DNA of 64,000 bases from the NCBI GenBank assembly GCA_902797305.1, contig CADBSK010000150.1, forward strand, positions 1 to 64,000, in the 5' to 3' direction. Positions 8,312 to 16,728 of this stretch are shown one piece after another. This DNA comes from an uncultured Spirochaetaceae bacterium (GTDB lineage Bacteria; Spirochaetota; Spirochaetia; Treponematales; Treponemataceae). The notes under the pieces are model-generated. The model was not told the DNA's origin, made no database searches, and worked only from the letters and a program-made list of their open reading frames with translations. Both the position numbers and the translations under genes were made by a program. Positions within the stretch are counted from its first letter, which is position 1; the number at the start of each line of letters is the position of its first letter.

Positions 8312-9139
8312 ATGTATTTACTTTATTTATTGTTAGCCACAATGTGCAATATGTATTTTGTAGCCTTGCAGGTAGCCAGTCCGGCAAGCTTTTTAGGAAC
8401 TATATTTGGTTTTAGTATTATATGGTTCTGGCTCGGAATGTTATTTATAGTGCTTTTTTTTATGAGGCGCTTTGCACTTTGGAATTATGTAAAAAAACAG
8501 GTAAAAATTTGTCTTGGATGTATTGTTTCTGTGTTAGCTGTAATTTCGGTTGTAAATCTTATTTTTATTTGTAATCCTCGTATGGCAATCGGAAACGAAC
8601 CTGTAAAATACATTATTTTGCTGGGAGGTGGAATTACCAAAGATGCAAAATTGACAGATAATGTAGAACAACGGGTGAAAAAATGTGCCGAATATGCAGA
8701 AAAACACCCCGAAGCCTTGATTGTTGTTTCTGGTGGAAAAGGGCCTTTTTCTCCATGCCCTGAAAGTGATGTTTTAAAGCCAGCGTTAGCAAAATATGGA
8801 ATTGAAGAAGAAAGAATTCTTGCAGAAGACAAGGCGAAAGATACGATTCAAAATTTTGAATATTCAGTTAAATTATTGAGTAAAAAGACAGGAAAAACAG
8901 TTTTACAGATTTTAAGTGAACCGGTTGCAGTAGTTACAAGTGATTTTCATCTTGCGAGAGCACAACGTCTTGCAAAAAGAATGGGTTTTAAGGATGTTTA
9001 TGGAGTTAGTTCAAAAACACCGGCATTATTTTTAGTTAATACATATTGCCGCGAGATTTGCTGTTATGTAAAACTCAATCTTAGAATTTTATTTACCGGA
9101 AAACCATCTTTAATTGATGATAGTGAGGTTTTAGATTAA
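8312..9139 (+). CDS. YdcF/SanA-like (DUF218) membrane protein
   Basis: 275 residues. Three hydrophobic segments occupy about residues 1-90, followed by a DUF218 domain: IILLGGGIT at its start, LIVVSGGKG, and the conserved VVTSDFHLARAQRLAKRMGF block. E. coli relatives (SanA, YdcF, ElyC) are inner-membrane proteins linked to envelope integrity and peptidoglycan or lipid-carrier metabolism. Here the domain probably faces the periplasm, though topology is inferred. The Shine-Dalgarno is AAGGAATTAAAAG. It is 14 bp after the radical SAM gene. Confidence 0.82.
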   Translation: MYLLYLLLATMCNMYFVALQVASPASFLGTIFGFSIIWFWLGMLFIVLFFMRRFALWNYVKKQVKICLGCIVSVLAVISVVNLIFICNPRMAIGNEPVKYIILLGGGITKDAKLTDNVEQRVKKCAEYAEKHPEALIVVSGGKGPFSPCPESDVLKPALAKYGIEEERILAEDKAKDTIQNFEYSVKLLSKKTGKTVLQILSEPVAVVTSDFHLARAQRLAKRMGFKDVYGVSSKTPALFLVNTYCREICCYVKLNLRILFTGKPSLIDDSEVLD

Positions 9140-9148
9140 ACTAATAAT

Positions 9149-10282
9149 ATGACGAGTTCTTTATTTGGCGACTTATTAATTCTGATTTTGATTATTATAA
9201 ACTGTAGCCGAATGTTTTTTTTGCGCTATGGTAAAGTAGATACACTGACAGTTCTTGCACCAATAAGTATTCTTTTGTGCATATTACAGATTATTGCCTG
9301 GGGAGCAGATGTCTTTGTTTTGCTTCTTCTAGTTATAAGTCTTCTTAATTTTTTTACAAATTTTAGGGCATTGCTCAGGTTTACTTCAGGATTGTATGTA
9401 GATCATTACAGTCTGGCTTTTAAAATAGGTGCATTTATCGTACTTGTACTTGCTGTTTTTGAAGCCGGTCTTATCATTGCATTTTTTCCAAAAAGTATTA
9501 ATGCAAGAAACTATGATGTTGAACTCACTAAAACACCATTAAACGGTTCCTTTACAAGTGGATTTAGTAAGGCTCACTATTTTGAACGCTATGATGGAAT
9601 TTTATATACATTTAATCCAGAAAAAAAGGAAGTCTTAAAAAAGCAGGCAATCATTGTTATCCCGGATAAACGTGGTGACACATACAGTTATCTTCCTTAT
9701 ATTTTTAGTTTAGCAAAGATTGGATATACAGTTTATGCCGCAGATTTTTATTCTCCAGATTTAAGATGGTTTAATAATATCGGAGATTCCAGATATTTTA
9801 GAAAGCTGTTTATGATTTTTTCATCGATCAGTAACAGCTCAAAATTCCAGGCTGCAAAAGAGTTTTATAACTATAACTCAATGCGAGAATGCGAAGTTGT
9901 TTTTAACATGGTAAAAGAACTAGAAACTGCAAAAAATCCAGAAGGTAACTTTGAGCCGGTAATTCTTATCGGGGACTGGATGAGTGAGATCGCAGTAAAA
10001 GATTTTGCACAATTAAAAAACGAAGAAGTTGCTTTGTGGTTAACACTTACAGATTTTGAGCAGTATAAAACAAAAGGCTATGGTTTTATCGATCAGATGA
10101 ATCCAATCCTTTCTGTTTATTTAGGAAATAAAAGATCGCGCAACATTTTTGCACCTTCTTATATTGCAATGAAAACAATTGATCTGATTCCACCTCGAAA
10201 GTATCCAGATCCAAAACCTTCTGCAAAACAGACCCCTGAGAATGAGTTAGAAGTTAGTATAAAGGAAGGTGATTTGGAATGA
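9149..10282 (+). CDS. Membrane protein with alpha/beta-hydrolase-like domain, unknown function
   Basis: 377 residues. Four hydrophobic segments lie within residues about 1-115. The rest reads like an alpha/beta-hydrolase fold: strand IIVIPDKRGD, YTVYAADFYSPDLRW, and VILIGDWMSE where a nucleophile elbow (G-x-S-x-G) would be expected. The elbow is GDWMS, so a catalytic serine in the usual place is absent. It is probably a membrane-anchored non-catalytic or divergent family member confined to treponemes (inference). Its stop overlaps the next start by 4 bp (ATGA), so it is translationally coupled to the Nif3-like gene. Confidence 0.6.
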   Translation: MTSSLFGDLLILILIIINCSRMFFLRYGKVDTLTVLAPISILLCILQIIAWGADVFVLLLLVISLLNFFTNFRALLRFTSGLYVDHYSLAFKIGAFIVLVLAVFEAGLIIAFFPKSINARNYDVELTKTPLNGSFTSGFSKAHYFERYDGILYTFNPEKKEVLKKQAIIVIPDKRGDTYSYLPYIFSLAKIGYTVYAADFYSPDLRWFNNIGDSRYFRKLFMIFSSISNSSKFQAAKEFYNYNSMRECEVVFNMVKELETAKNPEGNFEPVILIGDWMSEIAVKDFAQLKNEEVALWLTLTDFEQYKTKGYGFIDQMNPILSVYLGNKRSRNIFAPSYIAMKTIDLIPPRKYPDPKPSAKQTPENELEVSIKEGDLE

Positions 10283-11046
10283 CGCTAAAGGAATTAGATG
10301 TTTGGTTTAAGAGTTTTTTAAAACCAGAGTTATATCCACAAGATCCTTCAAGAAATGGGATACAGATTCAAAATTCTGATCCAGACAATAAACAGATTAA
10401 GAAGGTTGCCGTTGCTGTAGATGCCTGCTATGAGACAGCAGTAAAAGCTGCTAAACAAGGTGCCGATGTATTGTTTGTGCATCACGGATTGTTCTGGGGA
10501 GGTTGTGAACCGATTGTCGGAACAACTTACAATCGCTATCAGGCTTTTTTAAAGAATGATCTTGCGCTTTATGCAATGCATATTCCTCTGGATGCTAATA
10601 ATCCCTACGGAAATAATTATGGACTAGCAAACAGAATTGGTTTAACAAATTTACAGGAATTTGGTCAGTGGCGAGGTATGACTCTTGGTGTAAAGGGGGA
10701 ACTTTCAAAGGAATGTTCTGTTTCGGAATTGGCACAAAAAGTCTTAAATCCCAATGAAACTCCATTAAAAATTCTGAATTTTGGTAAAGAAAAAATAAAA
10801 ACAGTTGGAATCATTAGTGGTGGAGCTGCAGATGATGTATATCAGGCAATCGAGCAGGGCCTGGATGTTTATATCACTGGAGAAGTTAACCATGAATTAT
10901 TTCATTATGTAAAAGAAAGCAAGATGAATTTGATTGCCGGCGGACACTATCAGACAGAAACCGTTGGAATTAATCTGGTTCGTCAAAAAATAGAAAAAGA
11001 ACTTGGTCTGGAAACCGTCTTTATTGATGTTCCAACAAGTCTATAA
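10279..11046 (+). CDS. Nif3-like dinuclear metal centre protein (YbgI/GTP cyclohydrolase I type 2 family)
   Basis: 255 residues. Conserved metal-site blocks: VAVAVDACYETA, ADVLFVHHGLFWGG (paired His), AMHIPLDAN and the C-terminal IAGGHYQTETVG. Family members form toroidal hexamers with two metal ions per subunit. Biochemical roles are poorly settled despite the GTP cyclohydrolase label, and the 255-residue length corresponds to the short YbgI type without the PII-like insert. It overlaps the upstream gene by 4 bp and is 13 bp ahead of lspA. Confidence 0.9.
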   Translation: MTLKELDVWFKSFLKPELYPQDPSRNGIQIQNSDPDNKQIKKVAVAVDACYETAVKAAKQGADVLFVHHGLFWGGCEPIVGTTYNRYQAFLKNDLALYAMHIPLDANNPYGNNYGLANRIGLTNLQEFGQWRGMTLGVKGELSKECSVSELAQKVLNPNETPLKILNFGKEKIKTVGIISGGAADDVYQAIEQGLDVYITGEVNHELFHYVKESKMNLIAGGHYQTETVGINLVRQKIEKELGLETVFIDVPTSL

Positions 11047-11059
11047 AAAAGAGGATAAT

Positions 11060-11605
11060 ATGACATTAGACAGAAAAAAACTTTTACCATTTATTTTAAG
11101 TGCACTGGTTATAATTGCTGACCAGGTAACAAAGGCTTTAATTGTAAAAATGATACCCTATGGACATATCGGAGTTAATCTTTTTGATGAATTAATCAGG
11201 ATTGTTCATGTATCTAATCTTGGAGTTGCCTTTAGTTTTGGTTATAACTGGCCTCTTGTTTTGCGCCGAATTGCCTTTGGTATTGTTCCTCTGGTAGTAA
11301 TTGGACTTGTTGTGTACGTATATCTGAGAAATAACTCGTTTAATCAGTTACAGAGATGGGCAATTGCCGGAATTATTGGTGGAGGAATTGGAAACATCAT
11401 CGATAGATTTTTTAGAGCAGAAGGCGTTGTGGATTTTATAGATGTTAAATTCTTTGGAATTTTTGGATTAAACAGATGGCCTACTTTTAATGTTGCTGAC
11501 AGTGCAGTAGTTGTATGTGGAATAATTCTTCTAGTTTCGTTTATTGTTTCAACAGTTCAAGAATCAAAACAGAAAAAACAGCAGGACGAATCTAAAGGAG
11601 AATAA
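11060..11605 (+). CDS. lspA: Lipoprotein signal peptidase (signal peptidase II)
   Basis: 181 residues with four membrane segments. The two catalytic aspartates of the aspartic lipoprotein peptidase lie in GGGIGNIIDRFF and FNVADSAVV; the conserved VSNLGVAFSF segment contains the substrate-binding Asn. It cleaves prolipoproteins at the lipobox cysteine in the inner membrane, and this window alone contains several predicted substrates. I start at ATG 11060, which has AAAGAGGATAAT upstream; a longer in-frame start at 11003 would overlap the Nif3-like gene by 44 bp. Confidence 0.95.
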   Translation: MTLDRKKLLPFILSALVIIADQVTKALIVKMIPYGHIGVNLFDELIRIVHVSNLGVAFSFGYNWPLVLRRIAFGIVPLVVIGLVVYVYLRNNSFNQLQRWAIAGIIGGGIGNIIDRFFRAEGVVDFIDVKFFGIFGLNRWPTFNVADSAVVVCGIILLVSFIVSTVQESKQKKQQDESKGE

Positions 11606-11609
11606 TTCG

Positions 11610-12323
11610 ATGGCAAAATATGGAATCATCGGAGCAATGGAAACAGAAATTTCCTTGCTCAAGGAACAGATGCATCAGTCTGGCGAAGTAAAAGAAACAA
11701 AAGCTGGAAGCCTTAACTTTTTTGAAGGTACTATAAGTGGTAAACAAATTGTCCTTGTAAAAAGCGGTGTCGGAAAAGTAAATGCCGCTTTGTGTGCACA
11801 ACGCCTTATTATTCAGTTTGGGGTAGATGCTGTAATTAACACAGGAATCGCAGGTGCAATGGGTGCCAATTTAAAAATTTTTGATATGGTAGCTTCAAGC
11901 GATGCTTTGTACCACGATGTTCAGGCAGTTGCTTTTGGATATAGAGAGACAGAAATACCACAGATGTATTGCAGCGATTTTAAGGCTGACGAAGTTCTTG
12001 TAAAAAAAGCAGTTGCCGCATTTGAAGCTGTTAACAAAAATCCTGAACGCAAAATTGTTGTAGGACGGGTTGCAACCGGTGACCAGTTCATTGCAGATAA
12101 AGAAACAAAAAATCATATAAAAGAAGTTTGTTCCCCAGTCTGTGTAGAAATGGAAGGTGCGGGAATTGCTCATGCCTGCTATTTGAACAATGTTCCATAT
12201 CTTATTTTGCGCGCAATAAGTGATATGGCTGATGAAACTGTAGAACAGACATATTCTTTTAACGAAGATACTGCGGCACAAATCAGTGCGGGTCTTTTGC
12301 TTGAATTAATAAAAAACTTGTAA
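11610..12323 (+). CDS. mtnN: 5'-methylthioadenosine/S-adenosylhomocysteine nucleosidase
   Basis: 237 residues from ATG 11610 (AAAGGAGAATAATTCG upstream; 4 bp after the lspA stop). Family landmarks: GIIGAMETEI (acid Glu near the N-terminus), SGVGKVNAALC, NTGIAGAMG, GDQFIADKET and CVEMEGAGIAHAC (ribose-binding Met-Glu), then RAISDMAD with the catalytic Asp. It cleaves the N-glycosidic bond of MTA, SAH and 5'-deoxyadenosine. The last is a by-product of radical SAM enzymes, one of which is encoded at 6564. Cytosolic homodimer in known members. Confidence 0.93.
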   Translation: MAKYGIIGAMETEISLLKEQMHQSGEVKETKAGSLNFFEGTISGKQIVLVKSGVGKVNAALCAQRLIIQFGVDAVINTGIAGAMGANLKIFDMVASSDALYHDVQAVAFGYRETEIPQMYCSDFKADEVLVKKAVAAFEAVNKNPERKIVVGRVATGDQFIADKETKNHIKEVCSPVCVEMEGAGIAHACYLNNVPYLILRAISDMADETVEQTYSFNEDTAAQISAGLLLELIKNL

Positions 12324-12341
12324 AAATAAAGGTACCGCGTA

Positions 12342-13856
12342 ATGAATTTTTTAAATAAACTAAAGGAAACAGTTCTGTCGGTGGTTCCTGTAATGGCGAT
12401 TGTGCTGGTTTTAGGTCTCACCGTCGCTCCATTGCAACCTCTGGTCCTTGTTAGATTTATGCTTGGCGGTGTTTTGTTGATTTTAGGTTTAACGGCCTTT
12501 TTGATGGGTGTCGATATAGGTATTCAGCCGATAGGAGAGCGGGTTGGAGCTGCCTTAGTTGGTAAAAAGAATCTTGCCCTTTTGTTGATTGTTTCATTTT
12601 TTATTGGATTTTTAGTAACAGTTGCAGAGCCTGATATTCAAGTTTTCGGTGATCAGATACATTCTGTTTTTAAATCTGTTAATAAATCACATCTTGTTTA
12701 TATGATTGCTTTTGGGGTCGGACTATTTATTATGCTTGGACTCCTAAAAACAGTTTTGAGTTTTCCGATTAAGATTGTCCTTTTAATCAGTTATATTTTA
12801 GTTTTTATACTTGCATTTTTGACGCCAGAAAATTTTAGAGGGGTTGCATTTGATTCCGGGGGTGCAACAACGGGGCCTATGACAGTTCCGTTTATTCTTG
12901 CCCTTGGTGTCGGTGTAAGTAAGGTTCGTTCTGGCAGTAAAAAGGCCAACGATGGTTCGGATGATTTTGGTTTAACAGGAATTACTTCAGTCGGACCAAT
13001 TGTAGCAGTTTTGTTGTATGGTATTATTTTGAATTCCAGTGGTGCTTTGACAGATTCAATGCATGGAACGGAACAGGGACTTGATGAACAGAACAGTTTT
13101 GGGGTTTTTTTAAGAATCCTTCCTCACGTTTTTAAGGAAGCGGCTGTTTCAATGATTCCTCTTGTTGCGTTATTTTTGATATTTCAAGTTTTGCTTTTAA
13201 AACTCCCTCCTAAACAGTTTGCCCGTATTTCTGTTGGTCTTGTCTGGGCTTACCTGGGACTTTCTATTTTTCTGTTAGGAGTTAATGGTGGATTTATGAG
13301 CACTGGCCGCGAGCTTGGGGTGATTCTTGGAACAAAAGCTAACACTCTTGGACTCGGATGGAAGGTCCTTTTGGTTGTAACTGGGCTTATTTTGGGCGCG
13401 GTGGTAGTATGTGCCGAACCTGCTGTCTGGGTTCTTACGGAACAGGTAGAGTCTTTGAGTGGTGGTACAATTAAAAGAAAGTTTATGCTCGTCTTTTTAA
13501 GTGTGGGAGCTGCAATTGCCATTGGTTTAACAATGTTACGGGCGCTTTGGGGATTCAATTTAATGAAAATACTTGTTCCCGGATATGCGCTTGCCTTGCT
13601 TTTAATGATTTTATGTCCAAGACTTTTTACCGCAATTGCCTTTGACTCAGGCGGAGTTGCTTCTGGTCCAATTACATCTACGTTTGTTCTTTCTTTTACG
13701 ATTGGTGCTAGTCAAGCTTGCGGAGTGACTAACGATTCCTTTGGTGTAATTGCCCTTGTTGCGATGACACCTTTAATTGCAATTCAAGTTTTGGGAATTA
13801 TTTTTAGTCGAAAGCGTAAGGCAAATAAAATTGATACAGCGGAGGTTCAAAAATGA
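12342..13856 (+). CDS. DUF1538 polytopic membrane protein (internally duplicated)
   Basis: 504 residues, about 12-14 membrane segments in two homologous halves. Repeat landmarks occur twice: VAEPDIQVFGDQI and CAEPAVWVLTEQV; and VAFDSGGATTGPMTVPFILALGVGVS and IAFDSGGVASGPITSTFVLSFTIGAS. This is DUF1538, a transporter-like family of unknown substrate regularly encoded beside P-II-like proteins. The next gene, overlapping by 4 bp, is exactly that, so I infer transport or channel activity gated by the P-II-like partner. The ribosome site is AAAGGT about 12 nt upstream. Confidence 0.88.
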   Translation: MNFLNKLKETVLSVVPVMAIVLVLGLTVAPLQPLVLVRFMLGGVLLILGLTAFLMGVDIGIQPIGERVGAALVGKKNLALLLIVSFFIGFLVTVAEPDIQVFGDQIHSVFKSVNKSHLVYMIAFGVGLFIMLGLLKTVLSFPIKIVLLISYILVFILAFLTPENFRGVAFDSGGATTGPMTVPFILALGVGVSKVRSGSKKANDGSDDFGLTGITSVGPIVAVLLYGIILNSSGALTDSMHGTEQGLDEQNSFGVFLRILPHVFKEAAVSMIPLVALFLIFQVLLLKLPPKQFARISVGLVWAYLGLSIFLLGVNGGFMSTGRELGVILGTKANTLGLGWKVLLVVTGLILGAVVVCAEPAVWVLTEQVESLSGGTIKRKFMLVFLSVGAAIAIGLTMLRALWGFNLMKILVPGYALALLLMILCPRLFTAIAFDSGGVASGPITSTFVLSFTIGASQACGVTNDSFGVIALVAMTPLIAIQVLGIIFSRKRKANKIDTAEVQK

Positions 13857-14503
13857 ATTCTTATCAGCTTATTGTAGGAATTGTTCCTAGAAATTATGGA
13901 GAACTTCTTACTCATGCGGCAACGAATGCAGGTGCAAGAGGTGCAAGCATTAGCATGGGACGAGGTACCGCAGCAAATACCCTGCTTCAAATTTTAGGAT
14001 TTGGGGACTCTGCAAAAGATTTGGTGTATGTTGTCTCTCCGTCAAGTCAGACAAAGGTCTTATGCGATGCGATGTACGAGGCTAGTTTAGAAAAAAAACA
14101 GCCTTTTGGAATTTTATTCACCCTACCAGTAACAGATTTTATAAGAACAGGAAAAACCGAAAACCAGGAGTACAATATGAACGAAAGTACAACACATAAA
14201 TTGATTACAGTAATTGTTAATAAAGGTTATGCAGATGATGCTATGGATGCTGCCAGAAAAGCTGGGGCTACAGGTGGTACGATACTAAATGCCCGTGGAA
14301 CGGCAAAGCCTGGAGATGAGAAATTTTTCGGAATGGAAATTGTACCTGAAAAAGATATGATTTTGATTGTTGCAGAGAATTCAAAGGCTGATAAGATCAT
14401 AAATGCGATTCAGGAATTACCTTGTCTTGCAACTCCTGGTAGTGGTATTGCATTTGCAAGTCCAGCACAGAATTTTACTCTTTTAGGTAAGTCAAAAAAA
14501 TAA
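13853..14503 (+). CDS. Tandem P-II-like regulatory protein, partner of DUF1538
   Basis: 216 residues made of two P-II-like ferredoxin-fold domains. Domain 1 (about 1-100) has YQLIVGIVPRNYGELLTHAATNAGARGASI and domain 2 (about 112-216) has HKLITVIVNKGYADDAMDAARKAGATGGTI; each has the helix-then-GA(R/T)G turn of P-II. The classical T-loop uridylylation tyrosine cannot be recognised. Both proteins of this pair are two-fold duplicated. It is presumably a soluble sensor binding a nucleotide or metabolite and controlling the membrane partner; the ligand is unknown. Start ATG 13853 overlaps the upstream stop, with GGAGGTTC as ribosome site. Confidence 0.85.
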   Translation: MNSYQLIVGIVPRNYGELLTHAATNAGARGASISMGRGTAANTLLQILGFGDSAKDLVYVVSPSSQTKVLCDAMYEASLEKKQPFGILFTLPVTDFIRTGKTENQEYNMNESTTHKLITVIVNKGYADDAMDAARKAGATGGTILNARGTAKPGDEKFFGMEIVPEKDMILIVAENSKADKIINAIQELPCLATPGSGIAFASPAQNFTLLGKSKK

Positions 14504-14531
14504 AGACAAAAATAACGAAATATTATTTTTC

Positions 14532-14559
14532 TTGCATTATATATAAGAGGATTTATAAT
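14532..14559 (+). promoter_or_regulatory. Sigma70-type promoter of chemoreceptor gene
   Basis: TTGCAT (14532-14537), 16-bp spacer, TATAAT (14554-14559). ATG 14592 follows with GCGAGGT upstream. No sigma28-type flagellar promoter was recognised here. Confidence 0.6.
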
Positions 14560-14591
14560 TATTTTCATATCTGTCTTCTAGCGAGGTACTT

Positions 14592-16664
14592 ATGAAAATA
14601 AAATCTAAATTAATTATTTCATGTGCAGCAATTGCGGTATTTTCTATATTTTTAGTAAGCGCACCAATTTTAATGATGCAAGTTAACTTATTAAGAGATA
14701 ATTTAAAACAAAGTTCGAATACAATGCTTAATGCAGGAAAAGATTCGGTAAAATCTCTTTTAAATAATCCGTCACAGATTCTTACCGATATGATTCCATT
14801 TATAAATTCTTCTGATTTTACTCTTAAACGAGCTCAAGATGATTTTGCATATGTAATTTCAAATAATCCGTCACTTTTATGTTTGTATTGGGTTGATACA
14901 GTTCCCATGAATAAGGGCGGAAAGATGTATTCCAGCGATGGATGGATACCTGATGATGATTACGACAAAAATACTCGCGACTGGTATTATAAAGCATACA
15001 ATTCTAATGAAGTAGAAATTACAGAACCATACACAGATTTAACAACAGGTCAGCTTGTTACAAGTATTGCCTATGGTATAAGAAAAAATGATAAAGTTAC
15101 TGGTGTTGTTGCTATAGATATGACACTGGAAAAATTAAATGGATTTGTAAGAGATATTAAACTTTCGCCGAATGGTCAAACTTTTATTCTTGATAATGAA
15201 GGAAGATATCTTACTAATGATGTTTTTTCAAAAATTTTAGAGAATAATTTTTTTGATGATTACAGCGGATTATCCAGATATAAAACTGAGATTCTTAAAG
15301 GGTCGTTTTTTAAAATTGATAATAAAACAGGATATTACATATCTTCTGCAAAAATTGATGAGAAAACAGGATGGACAATTGTTTCAATCGGAAGAAAAGC
15401 AGAAATTTATTCTTCAATAAATCATGTATTATTCTGCGCCTCAGTAATTGCGTTGTTTACAATTGGATTAGCATCATTTTTATCAATATTCTTCTCTAAC
15501 AGACTTGTAAAGCCATTGCATAATGTTGATTCAGCTGTTAACCAAATTGCCACTGGAAATGCAGATTTAACACGCCGCATTGAAACACGTTCCTCTGACG
15601 AAATAGGTAGTCTTGTAAAAGGATTTAACAGCTTTGTTGCCAAGTTGCATACGATTGTTATGGATATACAAAATTCCAAAGGAGACTTATCTGTTGTTGA
15701 AGATGAATTGATTGCAAGTATTCATGACGCATCCAGCTCCATTACAGAAATTCTTGCAAATATCGATAGCGTCGGAGCACAGGTTTCATCACAGGTAAAT
15801 GCGGTAAGCCAGACATCTGCTGCTGTTGAAGAGATTGCAGAAAATATTAACAGCCTTGAAAATATGATAGAAAAACAGGCTAGTGGTGTAGAAAGTGCAA
15901 GTTCTGCTGTAGAGCAGATGATTGGTAATATTGATTCTGTAAATTCATCAGTAGAAAAGATGGCACAGTCATTTACTGAATTGGAATCTTCTTCTAAGGA
16001 TGGTATTGAACAGCAAAAATTTGTAGATGCTCAGATTTCTGAAGTTTCGGTTCAAAGTCAAGCATTGCAGGATGCAAACCTGGCTATTGCAAATATTGCT
16101 GCTCAAACTAATCTTCTTGCGATGAATGCGGCAATCGAAGCTGCTCATGCCGGTGAAGCTGGAAAAGGATTTGCGGTAGTAGCAGACGAAATCAGAAAAT
16201 TATCAGAAACATCATCTGAACAGTCAAAACGAATTGGTACAGAACTTTCAAACATCGTTGAAACTATTGCTCAGGTTGTAAAAGCTTCTACAAAGAGTTC
16301 TGAGAGTCTCGGTATTGTTTCTGATTTAATTGCTAGAACAGATGAACTTGTTCAACAGATTCGTTCTGCAATGGAAGAACAGCATTCGGGTTCAAAACAA
16401 ATATTGGATTCGATTCGAGTTATGAATGACAGCACTTTAGAAGTTAAAAATGCCTCTCACGAAATGAAAGAAGGCAATGAAATGATTCTAAAAGAAATCC
16501 AGAATTTGCAGAATACAACTCTCGTTATCAAAGAAAGCATGATGGAAATGTCTAATGGTGCAAAAAATATGAACGTTACAAGCGCAAATCTTTCTGATAT
16601 TTCAAGTCGCGTTCATAACTCAATCCAAAAAATTGGTAATGAAATTGACCAATTTAAAGTATAA
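14592..16664 (+). CDS. Methyl-accepting chemotaxis protein with periplasmic Cache domain
   Basis: 690 residues. Transmembrane segment 1 is at about 7-27. A periplasmic double-Cache-type sensor follows ([51 protein letters not shown]), with transmembrane segment 2 near 275-298 and then HAMP ([23 protein letters not shown]). A long coiled-coil signalling domain carries the conserved hairpin tip [36 protein letters not shown], which contacts CheW and CheA. It detects small ligands, probably amino or organic acids as for many Cache receptors, and drives flagellar reversal. It is monocistronic, between two promoters. Confidence 0.95.
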   Translation: MKIKSKLIISCAAIAVFSIFLVSAPILMMQVNLLRDNLKQSSNTMLNAGKDSVKSLLNNPSQILTDMIPFINSSDFTLKRAQDDFAYVISNNPSLLCLYWVDTVPMNKGGKMYSSDGWIPDDDYDKNTRDWYYKAYNSNEVEITEPYTDLTTGQLVTSIAYGIRKNDKVTGVVAIDMTLEKLNGFVRDIKLSPNGQTFILDNEGRYLTNDVFSKILENNFFDDYSGLSRYKTEILKGSFFKIDNKTGYYISSAKIDEKTGWTIVSIGRKAEIYSSINHVLFCASVIALFTIGLASFLSIFFSNRLVKPLHNVDSAVNQIATGNADLTRRIETRSSDEIGSLVKGFNSFVAKLHTIVMDIQNSKGDLSVVEDELIASIHDASSSITEILANIDSVGAQVSSQVNAVSQTSAAVEEIAENINSLENMIEKQASGVESASSAVEQMIGNIDSVNSSVEKMAQSFTELESSSKDGIEQQKFVDAQISEVSVQSQALQDANLAIANIAAQTNLLAMNAAIEAAHAGEAGKGFAVVADEIRKLSETSSEQSKRIGTELSNIVETIAQVVKASTKSSESLGIVSDLIARTDELVQQIRSAMEEQHSGSKQILDSIRVMNDSTLEVKNASHEMKEGNEMILKEIQNLQNTTLVIKESMMEMSNGAKNMNVTSANLSDISSRVHNSIQKIGNEIDQFKV

Positions 16665-16667
16665 CCT

Positions 16668-16696
16668 TTGCTCTAGCTATAATTCTGATATATAAT
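16668..16696 (+). promoter_or_regulatory. Sigma70-type promoter of the 571-residue unknown gene
   Basis: TTGCTC (16668-16673), 17-bp spacer, perfect TATAAT (16691-16696). It starts 4 nt after the chemoreceptor stop codon, so the downstream gene has its own promoter. GAGG precedes ATG 16729. Confidence 0.6.
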
Positions 16697-16728
16697 AGTA
16701 GGTATCTATTTTGTAAATTGAGGTTTAA

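Noticed and set aside
11003-11059. A longer N-terminus for lspA
   Set aside because: It overlaps the Nif3-like gene; ATG 11060 has a ribosome site and begins right before the first membrane helix.
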